Shown: positions 1 through 12,664 of the stretch, piece after piece | How positions within the stretch are numbered: position 1 is the first letter of the stretch | How the letters are laid out: each line of letters starts with the position of its first letter | The notes under the pieces: generated by a model | What the model was told of the DNA's origin: nothing | Databases searched by the model: none | What the model saw: the letters and a program-made list of their open reading frames with translations, nothing else | Source of the DNA: Cercis canadensis | Lineage: Eukaryota > Streptophyta > Magnoliopsida > Fabales > Fabaceae | NCBI GenBank assembly: GCA_003255065.1 | Contig: QAOA01001366.1 | Span: forward strand, 124,001 to 188,000 | Direction: 5' to 3' | DNA: 64,000 bases | Made by a program: the position numbers and the translations under genes

Positions 1-450
1 GGTAAGACCTGTGATCCCAGGTGGTGCTGGTGGAGGCAGGATCGACCCAAGCAAGGAGAGAATCTCAAACCTACCATGAAGGGTCACAATTGCACCAGAT
101 GATGCTGGTTGGCGCAGTGTCACATTTGTCACACAGCCAGTCGCACTAAGTATGCAAATGCCTCGTTGCTTCCTCCTCGCGAAGTTTAACAAGCTTTCAT
201 TGACATCACAGCCAGAGCTCACTTCCATGGCATGAGCTCGGAGTGCGTTGGCACTTTCCCTGGTGACAATTATTGGTGGCTTTGGCTTGTTTTTAGAACC
301 AGCAGGGCGGCCACGAGGCCGCCTAATTGTTTCCCCCTCTACTGCAGAAGAAACTGGTGAAACTGCTTTTGGGATTTTGGATGATGTTAGTGTAACATCA
401 ATGCTAGGCCTATTCTGGTTCTCCTTATCTTGTTCTTGCTTTCTATCCAT
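1..450 (-). CDS. AT-hook motif nuclear-localized (AHL) protein, N-terminal part, truncated by window edge
   Basis: The minus-strand frame runs open from an ATG at 448-450 to base 1, giving 150 codons with no stop. It starts [11 protein letters not shown] single AT-hook, RRPRGRP, lies at residues 43-49 and is followed by the clade-specific tail [10 protein letters not shown]. Next comes the start of the PPC/DUF296 domain ([19 protein letters not shown], then [20 protein letters not shown] and LPPPAPPG). In this family the AT-hook binds the minor groove of A+T-rich DNA and the PPC domain mediates trimer formation and contact with other nuclear factors. One AT-hook plus a type-I PPC and no intron in the visible 450 bp fit the clade A (intronless) AHLs, which act in growth, flowering and chromatin regulation. 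The C-terminus is outside the window, so the exact AHL member cannot be assigned. Confidence 0.93.
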   Translation of the reverse strand, partial: MDRKQEQDKENQNRPSIDVTLTSSKIPKAVSPVSSAVEGETIRRPRGRPAGSKNKPKPPIIVTRESANALRAHAMEVSSGCDVNESLLNFARRKQRGICILSATGCVTNVTLRQPASSGAIVTLHGRFEILSLLGSILPPPAPPGITGLT

Positions 451-1452
451 CTGACCTTGAAGTCTGAGCTAAATGTGCAGTCACCAAAAGCAAATCGCTC
501 TCTTATCCAAGATGGAAGCTTTAAGTAGTGGCTGTGACAATAAATTTATAGTGAGATCCCAAAAGAATGATTGATGTTTAGGATGGAGTTAAGTAATACC
601 AACCCTATTACAAATTATTGTTTTATGCATTACTCTCACTGCCTAACTCCCACTAACTTCTTCCTCATGTCAATTGCCTTCTCCAACAGTTATCTCATTC
701 ATTGCATATAAATATTTCATTTACTAGACTATTAAAGTTCTCTTCACATGATAGCAAGCTGCTATCCAAAATTATTTCAAATTTAAGCACTTATTTGAAA
801 AGTGCTTACCATGTAATTGTTTATTTCAATGAGCCATCCAAACAAACATATTGTTCAGCTACTTGCCTGAAAATACTGGGGAAAATGAACTTCTGACCAA
901 TGCACCCTCATTGGCGCCTTTGCAATCTGCGCAGCACTCATTTAAGATTTGCACTGAAAAGACTACAGCTCCAATTCGTACTGGTAGTGTGTTGGTGGGG
1001 ACTTCATCTGAACAAAGCCTCTTTTAACGTTCCAGTGATCCAGGACATGCTTTCACCCTAACATTCTCTGCAACTCTCTATATTGAGATTTAGTTATGAG
1101 GAACATTACTTTTACACTAGTCTGAACTCTTGAAGTAGTGTGTAAAATATGAATTACACAAATTAAATGGATCCAATATAGTTTAAGATGGCACAAATGA
1201 GAAGTAATGTGACTAGCACAACTCTTCAGTTATTTACTGGTTTCAAATCCACTGCTGTCTCCAACGAAGTACAACTTACATGAACCCTCTAAACAGCAAC
1301 ATTTAGTGTTACTTAACACATTCTATAATTTATAAGGTTCTAAAAAATTTCAAGTTGAACATCTAAAAGTTCACAGTTGTATTTTACATAGGTTTCTTCT
1401 CTTTCCCCTTTTTATGGCATTATACATTTACATATGCCCACATACATCGAGC

Positions 1453-1530
<78 letters not shown>

Positions 1531-1800
1531 ATGTTTGTAATTTGAGAATGAGAACTCTATTTAGCTGACATATTACTCCTCCGATGGGAATATTTCAATT
1601 AAAGAAAACCTACCCCTAAAGAAAATCATGCCCCAGTAACACAAGGAGGCAGAATTGCAGATTTGTTGAATCTCTTTCATGCATGTACAATTAACACTCG
1701 AGCATATCATGGACGGGGTAAAACCCATTTCACCTTCTAAACCCTCTACATCAATCCCTCATGAAAAAGGGGGACAAAAAATTGAGGATCAAGTAAGTTG
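451..1800. other. Intergenic region between AHL 5' end and GIP1-like 3' end
   Basis: No convincing coding sequence is visible. Bases just above 450 should hold the AHL leader and promoter. The side below 1800 should hold the 3' UTR of the GIP1-like gene. The clearest structure is the compound microsatellite at 1461-1528. Confidence 0.6.
1461..1528. repeat. Compound (TA)n(GA)n microsatellite
   Basis: A run of TA dinucleotides passes directly into about 20 GA dinucleotides. It lies in the 3' flank of the GIP1-like gene and is likely length-polymorphic. Confidence 0.95.
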
Positions 1801-4800
1801 TTAGTGGCTGTGCTGCCAAAATTTATATGATTGCTTAGACGTCAAATCTTGAGAACCATTTAGCCGCTGAAGTTCTGCAACAAGGCTCGACTGAGAATGA
1901 TATGGGTCAGAAAATCCAGAATTTATATACTGAGATGGAGCCTGATTTGATTGTCCCCGGAAGTCTGTATGAGGCAATGATCTTGATTCAGCCCGGTAAT
2001 CCCATGGGGAAAGGCTACCTTGCTGATCAGGAAAATGCCAATAAAATCTAGTAAGAATGATAACCATAAACTTCCGCAGTATAAAGTATAACACACTGGT
2101 TATTGACTTCGAGAGATTCCACAGTTTAATAGCATAAGGTTAGACAAAGAAAAGATAAATCAGGATGACAGAACATCTACTTGAGAATTACATGTCTTCC
2201 TCTTTCCATTTTCAGAAGTGCATAAATTAGGCATACACAGATCAACAATCACTATCATTACAGGACATTATCTCATAATATGCATTATGACCAATACCAT
2301 TCAATCACGTGGCAACCATTATCAAACACTCATCATCAACACATAACAACAGCTTTCTATGAAAAGTTCACTCTTCAGAGAAACAAAAACTTACCTGTTG
2401 AATAGGGCTAAAGTTGCGTACACCATCATACTGAGAAGGAAATATCTCATCAAAGTTACTAGAAGGCATCATCGAGCCAATAGATTGATTATGCAGAAAG
2501 CTTCCAGGATTATAGGAAGACGAACCAAGATTTCCATAACCAAATGAGTCTCTGGCAGAAGGCAATCTACTCGTAAAGGTATTACTTCTATTTTGAGGAA
2601 GGTAGTATGGTATGTCTGGCAGAGATTGATTATATGCAGTACTACCTGAAAATGCTTGCTGTGAATCGATGGAGGTCATAGATGGATGGTTCTGGTGTAG
2701 GGAACGATATCCTCTCATATCAGCTAATTGCTCCAAATATAGTGAGGGTTGCACTGTAAGATCTTGAGGAAGGGCAGATCTGTGAGGTAGAGCAAAGGCA
2801 CCAGGTTTCATGACCTGCACGGTTCAACAACTGTCAAAGACATTAACTATTAGATCCAATTCATCAACTTTCATTAGTATTGGGTCCTTTTTCCCTTTAA
2901 ATAGACAGCTTTTGGGCCTCCAATTAACAGCACCATCAGACTTTCCTTTAACATTTAACTTAAATGCATTTGGCACTCAAATCAATAGTTCCGTCTCTAG
3001 ATGCTTATAACAGAAGAGGTTATATATGAGGTTTCAAGGTTGAAAACCCCATCAAAAGAAGGATTAACATCAGATAAATTTACCATCAGAAAGAACTTAA
3101 GGCATTAAGACAAAATGCACATGAGTATTTAATTTTTACCATTATTTCTCAATGTAAGATTGATATCTACACAAATCTAAACAGTTTTTCCCTGAAATTA
3201 AATCCCGTTTTCGTTGCACCACAAAGCCCAAATCATGAGTTGCATAGCAATCCACATAGCTTATCACTTCATAAGTGAGCCCTCATACATATATTCAGGA
3301 TAACCTCGCACATGTGTGTTTCCCTTTGTCAAATTCTTCTTGATCTAGCACATTTTTAACCTCAAGACAAGTATTTGAAAAGACCACCATAAAAAATAAA
3401 ATAAAATCAGCACTTCTAGGAATCTTCAAGTTCTAAACATCATAACTGTCACAAACTTGAGCCATGTGTTTCTGGTTATTCTTCTATCATCAAATTTCTA
3501 TTCATTTAAATATCACTAGTTGACTGTTCTGACCATTAAAACTCATCCATTAAGTATTACTCAAAATAAAATAGAAGATATTGCAGAAAGAATTACAGAG
3601 CAAGTGAGCAGACAAGAACATTCCCTAGATACCTCTGGCCTGGTGATGGCTGGGCTGCTTATGGACGATACTGCATTGCTGTATCTTGCAGGTTGTGATT
3701 GTGTCAAGAGTAATGAAGATTGAAGAAAACCAGAGTCTCTTACAGATTTCGCTGTCGATGCCAACGAATCACCAGGTATAAAATTTGACTCAGTATGCTG
3801 CATAATGGAAAATGATTCTCGAAATTATATAGCATTGAAAGCATAAAAGAAAAAGTAGACCACCATGCACATATCCTCAGCATAAACTTCAATAGACCAC
3901 CATGTCAACATAGAAGATTCCCCCCAAAAAAAAGAAAAACAAAACAAAAAAATCAATCCTATAATCTTGAGATAGTCACTCCCTGATGGAACAGATTAGT
4001 TCAGTACATAAACATGGATGCTAGGCACAGAGAATTTGTTTCAAAAAGGTGGCACGCAAGAGCAGACACAGAGCATGACAATTGATTTTTTCAAAATAAA
4101 ATCATTAGGCAATTATATAGCCATCCAGAGTTTCCATTTACAGTGCAATTACAAATTAACATGAAAAGAAATAAGCATTCATATTCTATCCATTGCTTTT
4201 ATATTTTCTTCTAATTGTCATCAAACAAGGCAGTTTGGTTAGATCACGCCAATGAATAAAATAAGCCACACTCAAACCACGCTTATATTAATCCAAATTA
4301 CACATTAGTTATTGCATATGCAAAACAGAACCTATGCTTTATTATTTTATGCCAATGTCCATATGTTGCTGATTTATGCAACATACAATAACTTTCTCGT
4401 GGGAAGCCACAATATAATTAAAAAAACAGGCAAAGGAAGAAGCTAGATGAGCTTTGTATTACCACATCCCTTGAAAAAGTTCCACCCTGAAAATCTGGCC
4501 TCTTAAAAGGCAGTGGAGAAGTCGCCCACTGGGAATTTTGAAGACTGGGATCAGGAAAAGATGACATGGCTGTGTATTCATGTTCCAGAGTTGCCTCAGA
4601 AATAATACGCTTCACAGGCTCTCGCCGTGGAGATGTAAGGAAGTCATAATTCTTATCACCTGATGTTTCTCTAGGAATATCAAACCAATGCTGTTTATCA
4701 CCATGGTGTACAGAATTCCTGCACAGGGAAAGTGGGGAAATGAATGAGCCACAATAGACAAAAATAAGAATACCAGAAGTTGGAACTGCAAAAGGACATG

Positions 4801-7800
4801 CCTGGCATCCAAATACTGAGCAGAAGAACCATCTATAGTTGCTGTCTTCTCATCCAAGTCACTTCTAGAAAGATTGGATGCAAGCATTGCAGACGATGCA
4901 GAATTAATGCCATGGTTATATGTACCAAAACTCAAATGTGAGCAATCAGCAGCCAAGGCTTCTAAATGATTTGGAAGAACCACTGCACGATTATCTTTGG
5001 TTGGTGGCACTTCCAGTTTGGAGTTTCTTAAGCTTAACTGCTGGAAATCTGACACAGCTGATGACACATTTACAACGGCATCACTCGTCAAAGTACCTGA
5101 ATGATTTGAATAGGATGATTGCGAGCTACCTGATCCTGAAAATACACAATCGTGGAAAAAAAAAATACTACCACTTGAGAACAGCATTAGAGAGAGGAAA
5201 AACAATCCAACTTCCTAAAAGATTAAAACAATTGACAGCAAATGGCATAGATAGCAGTTTCTATAGATTTTGCATCAACACACAACTTTTAGAAACTTCA
5301 TATACTGAAGTTCGGGATTGTAATCAGTATCACTCAAACTACTGAGAATCAACGCTTGAAATTTTAGGCTCAAGATCTTGTTTACACTCCAAGACATAGA
5401 ATCTGAAACACTCAACAATGAACTCCTCGCCATAAGGGAGGGTTAAGTGGAAGCCCTATTAAACAGTGTATATATTAAATGTCACTTCCAGTCCTCCAAA
5501 CAGCTTTCTTCCAAATTGCCAAAGATTGAAAAACACTAATATCAAATATCCTGTTGCAGCCCCTAATAACTCCTCACTGGTTACAGCATTTTAAAAATGA
5601 AATAAAATAAAATATATTCAGGTCCCAGTTACACTGGACTCAAAGGTACAATAAGAAATCTAAATACAGAGAGGTGGTTTGTTCAGAAAAATGTAATCCA
5701 CTCCTTATCAATAAAGTACTCCACTTTACAAATACAATTAATTCATTATGTCTTAATGTGTGGTATAGCTGAAGACTCTGAAACACCTACTGACAATAAC
5801 AACAACCAATAAATCTAGGATTAATATAGGTTCATTACCAAAACCTTCTTGTTTAGTAGAACCTCATTCTCAAAGAACCACAAATAAGGAGGATCATTGC
5901 TTCATAATTCATCATCAGCATGAATATTCAGTGCCAATTAAAAGGAAAATAATTGAAACAAGAAACAGATAGATACTTTAATAATCTCAGNAATAACAAC
6001 AACCAATAAATCTAGGATCAATATAGGTTCATTACCAAAACCTTCTTGTTTAGTAGAACCTCATTCTCAAAGAACCACAAATAAGGAGGATCATTGCTTC
6101 ATAATTCATCATCAGCATGAATATTCAGTGCCAATTAAAAGGAAAATAATTGAAACAAGAAACAGATAGATACTTTAATAATCTCAGTCAAAAGAAATGA
6201 AATTTCTAAATATTTCCAGGGGAGACCATAATCAATTATAAGTAAAAGCATTGTCATATCAACAATACTTGTCACTAAAAGCTAAAAATTCCAACCCGAA
6301 TGATAGAACACATCAGAATAACAGTCGTTATAAAATAGGGAGACCTTGGGAGTTATCTAATATCAAATCCAATATCCAATTTATTTCCCTTATAATCATA
6401 CAAATTATAGATACTTTCCATCAAATCTACTCAGATAAGCATAGCCTCATTTAAGGAGTTCTTCAACTAAATCAGTATTAAATTTTTGTTTTGAAGCATC
6501 TCCTAGTGAGTTGGAAACAATATAATATTATTACCTACATAATTTAATAAAGGACTTTTGTACACATATGCATACAAGGTATGGCATAAACATTCATTCA
6601 AAGAAAAATGGAGGTGAACAAGGCAGTATCAGGAATGAAGACCTCAGAGCACTGTAGGAGAGAAAAGAAATGGTGACACGTTACAGTACAACCTTAGAAA
6701 AAACCACATAAAATTATCTTGTAGACAGTAATTATATCCTTATAGATAAACAAAGAAAAAAAACCACAATTTTGCAGCATATTTGCCAAGCAAATAATAA
6801 AGCTGTCAGCATTGCTATAAAGAAGAGGTAGCAAAATAGACATGTAAATGATACCAGATCTCAAACCATAAATAAGAGTTACCTTGTTGATGCTCAGAGG
6901 AACCAGTATTCTTTAAGTTATAGTTGGAATAAGATGCTAGTCCACTGTTGTTAGTAACATGTCTGCTAGATTTAGAAGCTGATTCCATATTGTCAGAACT
7001 ATGATTATCACTGACAACATCCCCTTGTGAAACTTGACCTGCATCTGATTCACAGTTCCTGAGCAAACTAATTGTCGTACCACGCACATTGGAATGATTA
7101 GATTGCGTGTTAGCATTTGATGAAGCAGACGTATTTAAAGAATATGATAAATTGCAATCCATTGGCTGCTCAATTACAGGCCATTCGTCATGAAAAACTT
7201 GCTGGCAAGAAGGATTTTGAGAGTGTAGACTTGAGCTTGACTCTGACTCTGCAGGTGCAGAAACTCCTGAGGCTTTAGGATGGCAATTCCAATCAGCATC
7301 TTCAGAAGCATGAGATGTCTCATTTGAAAGCTGCAAGCTTTTCTGAGGTCTACCCATCCTTACAACGTCTGCCATTGAAAGATGTCCTTTGCTCACTCCT
7401 ACCCAAGAGGGTTGGACGGCTGGAGGAACCTGGGCAGATGCTGAGATAGTATCACCTGTTCCTAGTGACTGTCTCCCATTATCAGTACTAAAGGAATCAC
7501 TGCAGCAAATTTTTAAAAATGACCTAAAATAAGTACTTAGACATTCTATTGAAAAAAATAGTACAATATTGCAACATTCTCATGCCAGTGATACCAATAT
7601 GTTCTTCATAAGAAAGGCAAATGAAAAGCAACAATATTTTTGTACCCTCAAAAATTGAAGCAAGAACCAAAACCTTACTCCAGAAAAATTAGTATTCAGT
7701 GATTATTTTCAGCTCTTTGGATTGGATTAAAGCATTCATGATACATATCCAATAACCAGAATGTCAAGTGTGAAGATAGACAACATCAGCAATGAACAGA

Positions 7801-9435
7801 ACCCTTAGTCTCAGGCATTCTAAAATTTCAAAAAGCAGCAAGACGAAACTAGAAGTAGAGAGTTATAACTTAGACAAAAATGATGAGACAGCCATCAAGG
7901 TTACAATCGCATCCAATCATTGGCCATCAACTTCTCTGAGGATTAATGATGGCAATGCTGAATTCCAGAAACAAAAGGAACAGGGGAGAATAAAAGACTT
8001 ACAGGCCAGCACAAGCACCTAAATACCGCTTTCCAAGGCTTCAATTCAGAGTATTGTGAAAGTAAATGACATAGCACATCGCCAATAATATATTTGCAAA
8101 TAAAGTGATTCAATAAGACACACAATGATCAACCATAAATAAAAACCATCAAAATTACTGCCAAAACATTCTTACAACTATATGGTAGGCATGCACAAAC
8201 AGCAGATGGAGTGTCTCATGGAGTTAACTGAAATCATGCCACACTCCAACTACTAGTAACATGTGGAACTCACATAAGACAATAAATTGCATGAAGAACT
8301 AACCTATTTATATATTTTACTATATAACGTGTTGAGGAAGATGAAACTGCAGGACAAACTGACCCCATTTCCTCCTTGTCCGTGGCTTTACTTAGTTCTG
8401 ACAGAAGTTACACATATTTGTCAATGTAAGCAAATCCAATACAAAAACCACATCAATATACTAACTGCACCAGAAAGGGTATGACGTTCAGCAATAAAAA
8501 CATACCATTGTAACTCATGTATGTTGGTCCACTCTGCACAGTATTTCGTTCACTACCAGTTTTGCCTCCACGACTCAAACCAACATTACTACCCCTAGAC
8601 CTTGAATCTAAAGCCTCCTTCTGAAGTTAAAAGCAAATAGATTATTTCTCTTAGAATAGGTGCATCCTAACCACAATGTCAGAAACTACCAATTTCATGC
8701 GAGGAAATAAATGAAAAAAAAAAAATGCCAAGCATAAAATAGAGTTCCAATATGTGTGAAATCTCACTATACTATCAGTGAAAACACAAGTACACATTTC
8801 CTTCTAAAAATCATACTTAACTAGTAATACCAAATTACCAATTTCCAGCCTTAACTCCCACCAAACGGAGGAGTTGCAAAGCAATAATAATGGGCATGAA
8901 GCTACAAATCCATCCATGATGAAAACTAAATACCTCTTTCCTTCTTTCACGTTTGCTTTTCACCTCATGAAAAATATCTACAATTTAAACATTACAAAGT
9001 TAATGATTATTTGGTATAAATTATTAAAACATACAAAGAAAATTATGGGGAAAAAAGATTAAACAGAGAGAAGGCCCCGTTCATAGAAGCTAATACTTAG
9101 AGAGAAAAGGAAAAGACAAAGGAAAACAAGCTAACTCATTTCCAGTTTTCTCGACAACCAAACACAATAAAAAACAGAAAGATATTAACAAAAATACATA
9201 GCGAAAAAGAGAAAAGAAGGCAGTAAATAGCACAACCTTGAGCGAGAAGTCTCTCGACGGCACGGTTGGGGTCCATATCACATTCTCTGAGCACCGCATA
9301 GATCTCCTGCTCCGTAAAGTCCGTACAGTTGACGATCTCCTTCAAGTTCTGTATCACCTTCTTCGTCGCCGCCGGTATCCCCTGCGTCACTCCTCCGCCA
9401 CCGTCACCATTCTTGTTCTTGCTCTCGCTCCCCAT
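1801..9435 (-). CDS. GIP1: GBF-interacting protein 1-like (GIP1_N / DUF1296) protein, 795 aa, ten exons
   Basis: Exons on the minus strand, 5' to 3', are 9435-9237, 8977-8934, 8620-8506, 8018-8003, 7499-6883, 5135-4802, 4718-4463, 3797-3633, 2814-2395 and 2022-1801. They sum to 2388 nt and stay in phase at every junction. The start MGSESKNKNG leads into the GIP1_N domain, with PAATKKVIQNLKEIVNC, a DFTEQEIYAVLRECDMDPN helix and FHEVKSKRERRKE across exons 1-2. The rest is low-complexity and rich in Ser, Asn and Gln. It holds the family block HLSMADVVRMGRPQK in exon 5 and an HDEWPVIE block. The protein ends FWQHSH. Family members interact with G-box binding bZIP factors and are thought to act as co-activators or chaperones. 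Length matches the family (about 800 aa). Two junctions are unusual: intron 6 starts with GC instead of GT, and exon 4 is only 16 nt. Residue-level identity with Arabidopsis GIP1 was not tested. Confidence 0.9.
4719..4801 (-). other. GC-AG intron in the GIP1-like gene
   Basis: Exon 6 ends GATGCCAG at 4802 and is followed on the minus strand by GCATGT. The intron ends TGCAG before exon 7 at 4718. The GC donor preserves phase (AG plus G gives Arg) and joins two exons that both match the family's Ser-rich middle region. No GT donor nearby keeps the frame. The intron is 83 bp, near the lower size limit for plants. Confidence 0.75.
5795..6187. repeat. Duplicated 196-bp block around a single n (assembly join)
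   Basis: Bases 5795-5990 are repeated at 5992-6187 with at most a substitution or so, and are separated by one n at 5991. The copies lie inside an intron of the GIP1-like gene. A direct copy abutting a one-base gap is best explained by two overlapping contigs placed end to end, not by a biological tandem repeat. Confidence 0.8.
8003..8018 (-). other. Predicted 16-nt microexon of the GIP1-like gene
   Basis: Exon 3 ends in phase 1 and the next large exon opens in phase 2, so they cannot be joined directly without hitting a stop. The only good candidate seen between them is GTGCTTGTGCTGGCCT. A TTTAG acceptor precedes it and the strong donor GTAAGT follows. Its length (1 mod 3) restores the frame and makes the whole CDS divisible by three. 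This is inference from phase and splice signals, with no transcript evidence. Confidence 0.6.
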
Positions 9436-9650
9436 TTCTCCAGGAAATTTTCTCGCACTTTTTATCTGTTGAAGAAAGCAAGTTGGCTTTTTTGCGGCTG
9501 AGTGTTCCGAATTTTTCCGATTAACCAAACAAACAAAAACCCCCTTCACTCTCTATAAGACACACAATCCTTTTCCCTCTGTCTCACCTCACCTCACCCT
9601 TGGCTTATTATTATATAGCGGTTTCTCTTTTCTTTGTGTACTCATTTGAG
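9436..9650 (-). promoter_or_regulatory. Leader and core promoter of the GIP1-like gene
   Basis: A TATATAA-type box on the minus strand (about 9611-9617) lies roughly 175 nt above the ATG. Below it is a C/T-rich leader on the plus-strand view. The start site is inferred, probably near 9580. Confidence 0.45.
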
Positions 9651-11360
9651 TATCAGTAACAAGTCATCGGGTTGGGTTATTCTCACTGCCTGTGTTTCTT
9701 CTTATATCACAGCCCATCCATCTTACCATGTTTCTTAGCCATCTGTATAGAAAAACCTAAATTTATTGGGCTTGTAGCAAAACATTGTCACAGACATGTG
9801 AGTTTAAAATACCTCTCTTCAGGGACAGAAATTTTTTTAGATTTTTTGGTGTGGGTTGTCTTTTATAAGTCAGATGAATTAAGTAAAATTTTATGAAGAT
9901 TTTCCCCTAATCCTTGTGGACAAAATTAGAGAAAAAGAAAAAAAAAGTCAATTAAATTTGATAGATTTTACATTTAACAATTGCCTCCATGGTCATGGTG
10001 GTACAAGGTTATCCATTTTGACTTCATATATTCTAATGAAACATTTTTCTTGGCATGTGGCTGGCTCCTTTTCATAAGTTACTAATTATTAAGTTGGCAT
10101 AGTCTCCATTTTAATTTTTGTATGATATGATGTGATGTGATGTGCATCTAGTTAAAATTGTCCATCTCTTCTCCAAAGTCTTGACTCAAATGATTGGATG
10201 CCTTCTCATTGGAAAATAGGGGACTAATAGTCCAAGTGCCAAGATCCAAGTATCTAAATGATGATTGGAGTTTTTTTTTTTTTCATAAATAATGTATTCC
10301 TTTATGAGTATATCTAATATTAAAAAAATAAGAAGCCTATACCATTAACTCATGTATAGCGATTAAAGGGTTTAAATCAGATCATAAATTTAAACTTTTT
10401 ATATTATTATGTACCAAAAAATTAGAAAATTTAATTTATGTGGAGAGAATTCTGAAATAATGTTAAGAGTTTGAACCTTATTAAAAGTATTAACAGTAAG
10501 AGCATATAAAAACTTGAGCAAGAATTAGTCTCACATTAAATATGTAAAGATCATCTCGTGAAAAACAAAACAAAAAAGTGGCAATTTTTGATACGTGGTT
10601 ACATGACAAATTGAACTATTATTCACAGTCAATAGTTAAAAGATTATAATCTAATAGTAAACTACAAAGGTTAGGTCTTCCTCTTAAACTTCAATAAGTA
10701 ACAGGTAGCTCTTAATGGGACAAGCTAGAGAATCATTTCTATAACAGTATGGACTGGAGAAAACACAATGATCACAAACAACAAGAAGATTGTCTTACCT
10801 TCCAAATATTATAAAAAGAAACAATTCCAACAACGTATGCAATCTGAACACCATTCTTCATTTGATAGTGAGATCTATGTAGCTTGTTTTCACAATTTAT
10901 TTGATGTATAAGATAAAAGGAGGAGGGGGAAGAAAAAGAGAGGGAAAAAAAATGTTAGCTAAAGCCACGAACATTATCAGCTAATGTTCTGTCTTTTTCA
11001 TCAATTCAATTTAAGTAACTCATTGGACATGAATGTAACTAATCATAAGATGATATAAAAATCTTCTACGAATTGATTAGCCTGCAGATTTCGTTGTATG
11101 TTTGTTAAAGATCTCAAATCATTAAGCACTTAAATGTTCGATCCAAAAAATCGCAAACAAAATCTTAATTCATAAAGTATAATTAATATGTCGACAGGCC
11201 TAAGTGGTGCTGCCTTCTTTATAAAAATTGCTGTTGATTCTTAATTCAAATCTGATGTTCATGTCCAAAAAGCATTTTACCTTCTTTTTTTTTTCTACTA
11301 AAGAAAAGGGATATTAATTTGGGAACCGCAATCATTACCCTTTTAGACCTAAGTTATAAC
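9651..11360. other. A+T-rich intergenic region, no gene seen
   Basis: Open frames here are short, unconserved in appearance and lack splice or start context. Some stretches (around 10.3-10.6 kb) resemble decayed repeat DNA, but I could not define ends. Confidence 0.5.
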
Positions 11361-11875
11361 CTTAATTGCAATTTTGGTCATCTTATTTTAATAATTTAAA
11401 TTGTTTGGTCAATCTATTTTAAAAATGAACAATTTAGTATATTTATAAAATGTGCAATTTTAATCATTCTGTTATTTCTCAGGTTTAGTTTAAGGTGTAA
11501 AGTTATTATTCACAATCTCACTATTCATATTGAAAAGTTACGTCTTGCGAATCTAACCACAAAATTTTAACTCAATCCAACGGTAAGACTCAGCCCAAAA
11601 TATTAAAACTAAAAGTTTTCATCTAACCATATATCTAGATTCAGTCACCATTAGATCAAACTAAAATTTTGTAGAGAGGTTCACAAGACGTAATTTTTCA
11701 ATTTAAACAGTGAGATTATAAATCAGAAAAATAGACCTAAGATATTTTAGCTTAAAGACAAAAAAACCAAAATTACATATTTTATAAACATAGAAAGACT
11801 AAATTATTAATTTTTAAAATAGAGAGACAAAAAAATTTAAATTATTTAAATAAAAAGACCAAAATTATGATTAAG
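11361..11875. mobile_element. Foldback (long inverted repeat) element, about 515 bp
   Basis: The left arm starts near CTTAATTGCAATTTTGGTC. The reverse complement of the right end reads CTTAATCATAATTTTGGTC. The two arms keep matching inward for roughly 230-250 bp. Shared blocks include AATAATTTAAATT, TATTTTAAAAAT, CAATCTCACT versus TAATCTCACT, and AAAATTACGTCTTG versus AAAGTTACGTCTTG. The loop is only about 60 bp. No coding capacity is seen. This is a MITE or foldback element whose arms have diverged moderately. Exact ends and target duplication were not resolved. Confidence 0.75.
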
Positions 11876-12288
11876 CCTAATTTTAATTTATCACCAAGCA
11901 CCAATAGAAGAGAAACCTCCAACATATACGAGGATTACCATAAGTACTAATCCATATTATAGAGGACATATGTAAACCCCTCATATTAAACACATAAGTT
12001 AAAGGGTTCCGGCTTACAAGTGCTGTATTCAAATTCTCTTACTTAGTAATAATGAATTTCTTAAAGGAGCCCAACTAAAAACAATGCCCAATCTATTCTA
12101 TTTTTATGTTTTATTTTAATATGTCTAGTCTGTTTTTACTTAATTAAACATATAAACTCAACAAAATAAATTATATAGATTATCTTAGTTATTCATTATA
12201 CTTATAATTGTGTAATTGAATATGTGATATTTTAATGTTGAGCTACTTTTCCTTAAAAATAGAATAATTTATTTATTTTTTTGGGTAG

Positions 12289-12552
12289 ACAAAGTGGGCA
12301 AAGCCCATACTAGCAAGAAATGATGAGCTTTTGGAATCTAGTTCCCTTGTCAACTCTGATAATGCTTACAATTGTGTATGGTTAAAGGACAAGCTATCAC
12401 AAACTGGTGAGCATATCATGAAAGATGTGTGCTATAGACTTCCTAAATATGGTTTCACCAATGCAAAGGAGGAGGAGAATCAAGGGGGGATTGAGTTTAT
12501 AGGATTTGCAAGAAAAAATCCATGGAAACAGTTGAAAGTTTTCAATTCATAA
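12289..12552 (+). other. Unidentified open frame, possible gene fragment
   Basis: After a pyrimidine-rich stretch ending GGGTAG (acceptor-like), a frame of 87 codons runs to a stop at 12550-12552. It begins TKWAKPILARND and includes YNCVWLKDKLSQTGEHIM and FIGFARKNPWKQLK. Its composition is protein-like, unlike the surrounding A+T-rich noise, and it has no ATG near its start. It could be a terminal exon of a lost or unrecognised gene. I do not recognise the family. Confidence 0.25.
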
Positions 12553-12664
12553 CCAAGTATATTTGAATAATGTATCCAATTCACACTTGAAAATGAAAAT
12601 ACCAAATAAAAATTTAGATATTGTGTCAATTAACCAAACACATAGCAATATTTCTAAGTGAGAA

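Noticed and set aside
3520-3723. Plus-strand 67-codon frame opposite a GIP1-like exon
   Set aside because: Antisense shadow of exon 8, which fits phase and splice sites on the minus strand.
4612-5205. 197-codon minus-strand open frame spanning two GIP1-like exons
   Set aside because: It reads through the 83-bp GC-AG intron and leaves the family frame afterwards. The spliced model fits the family and phase better.
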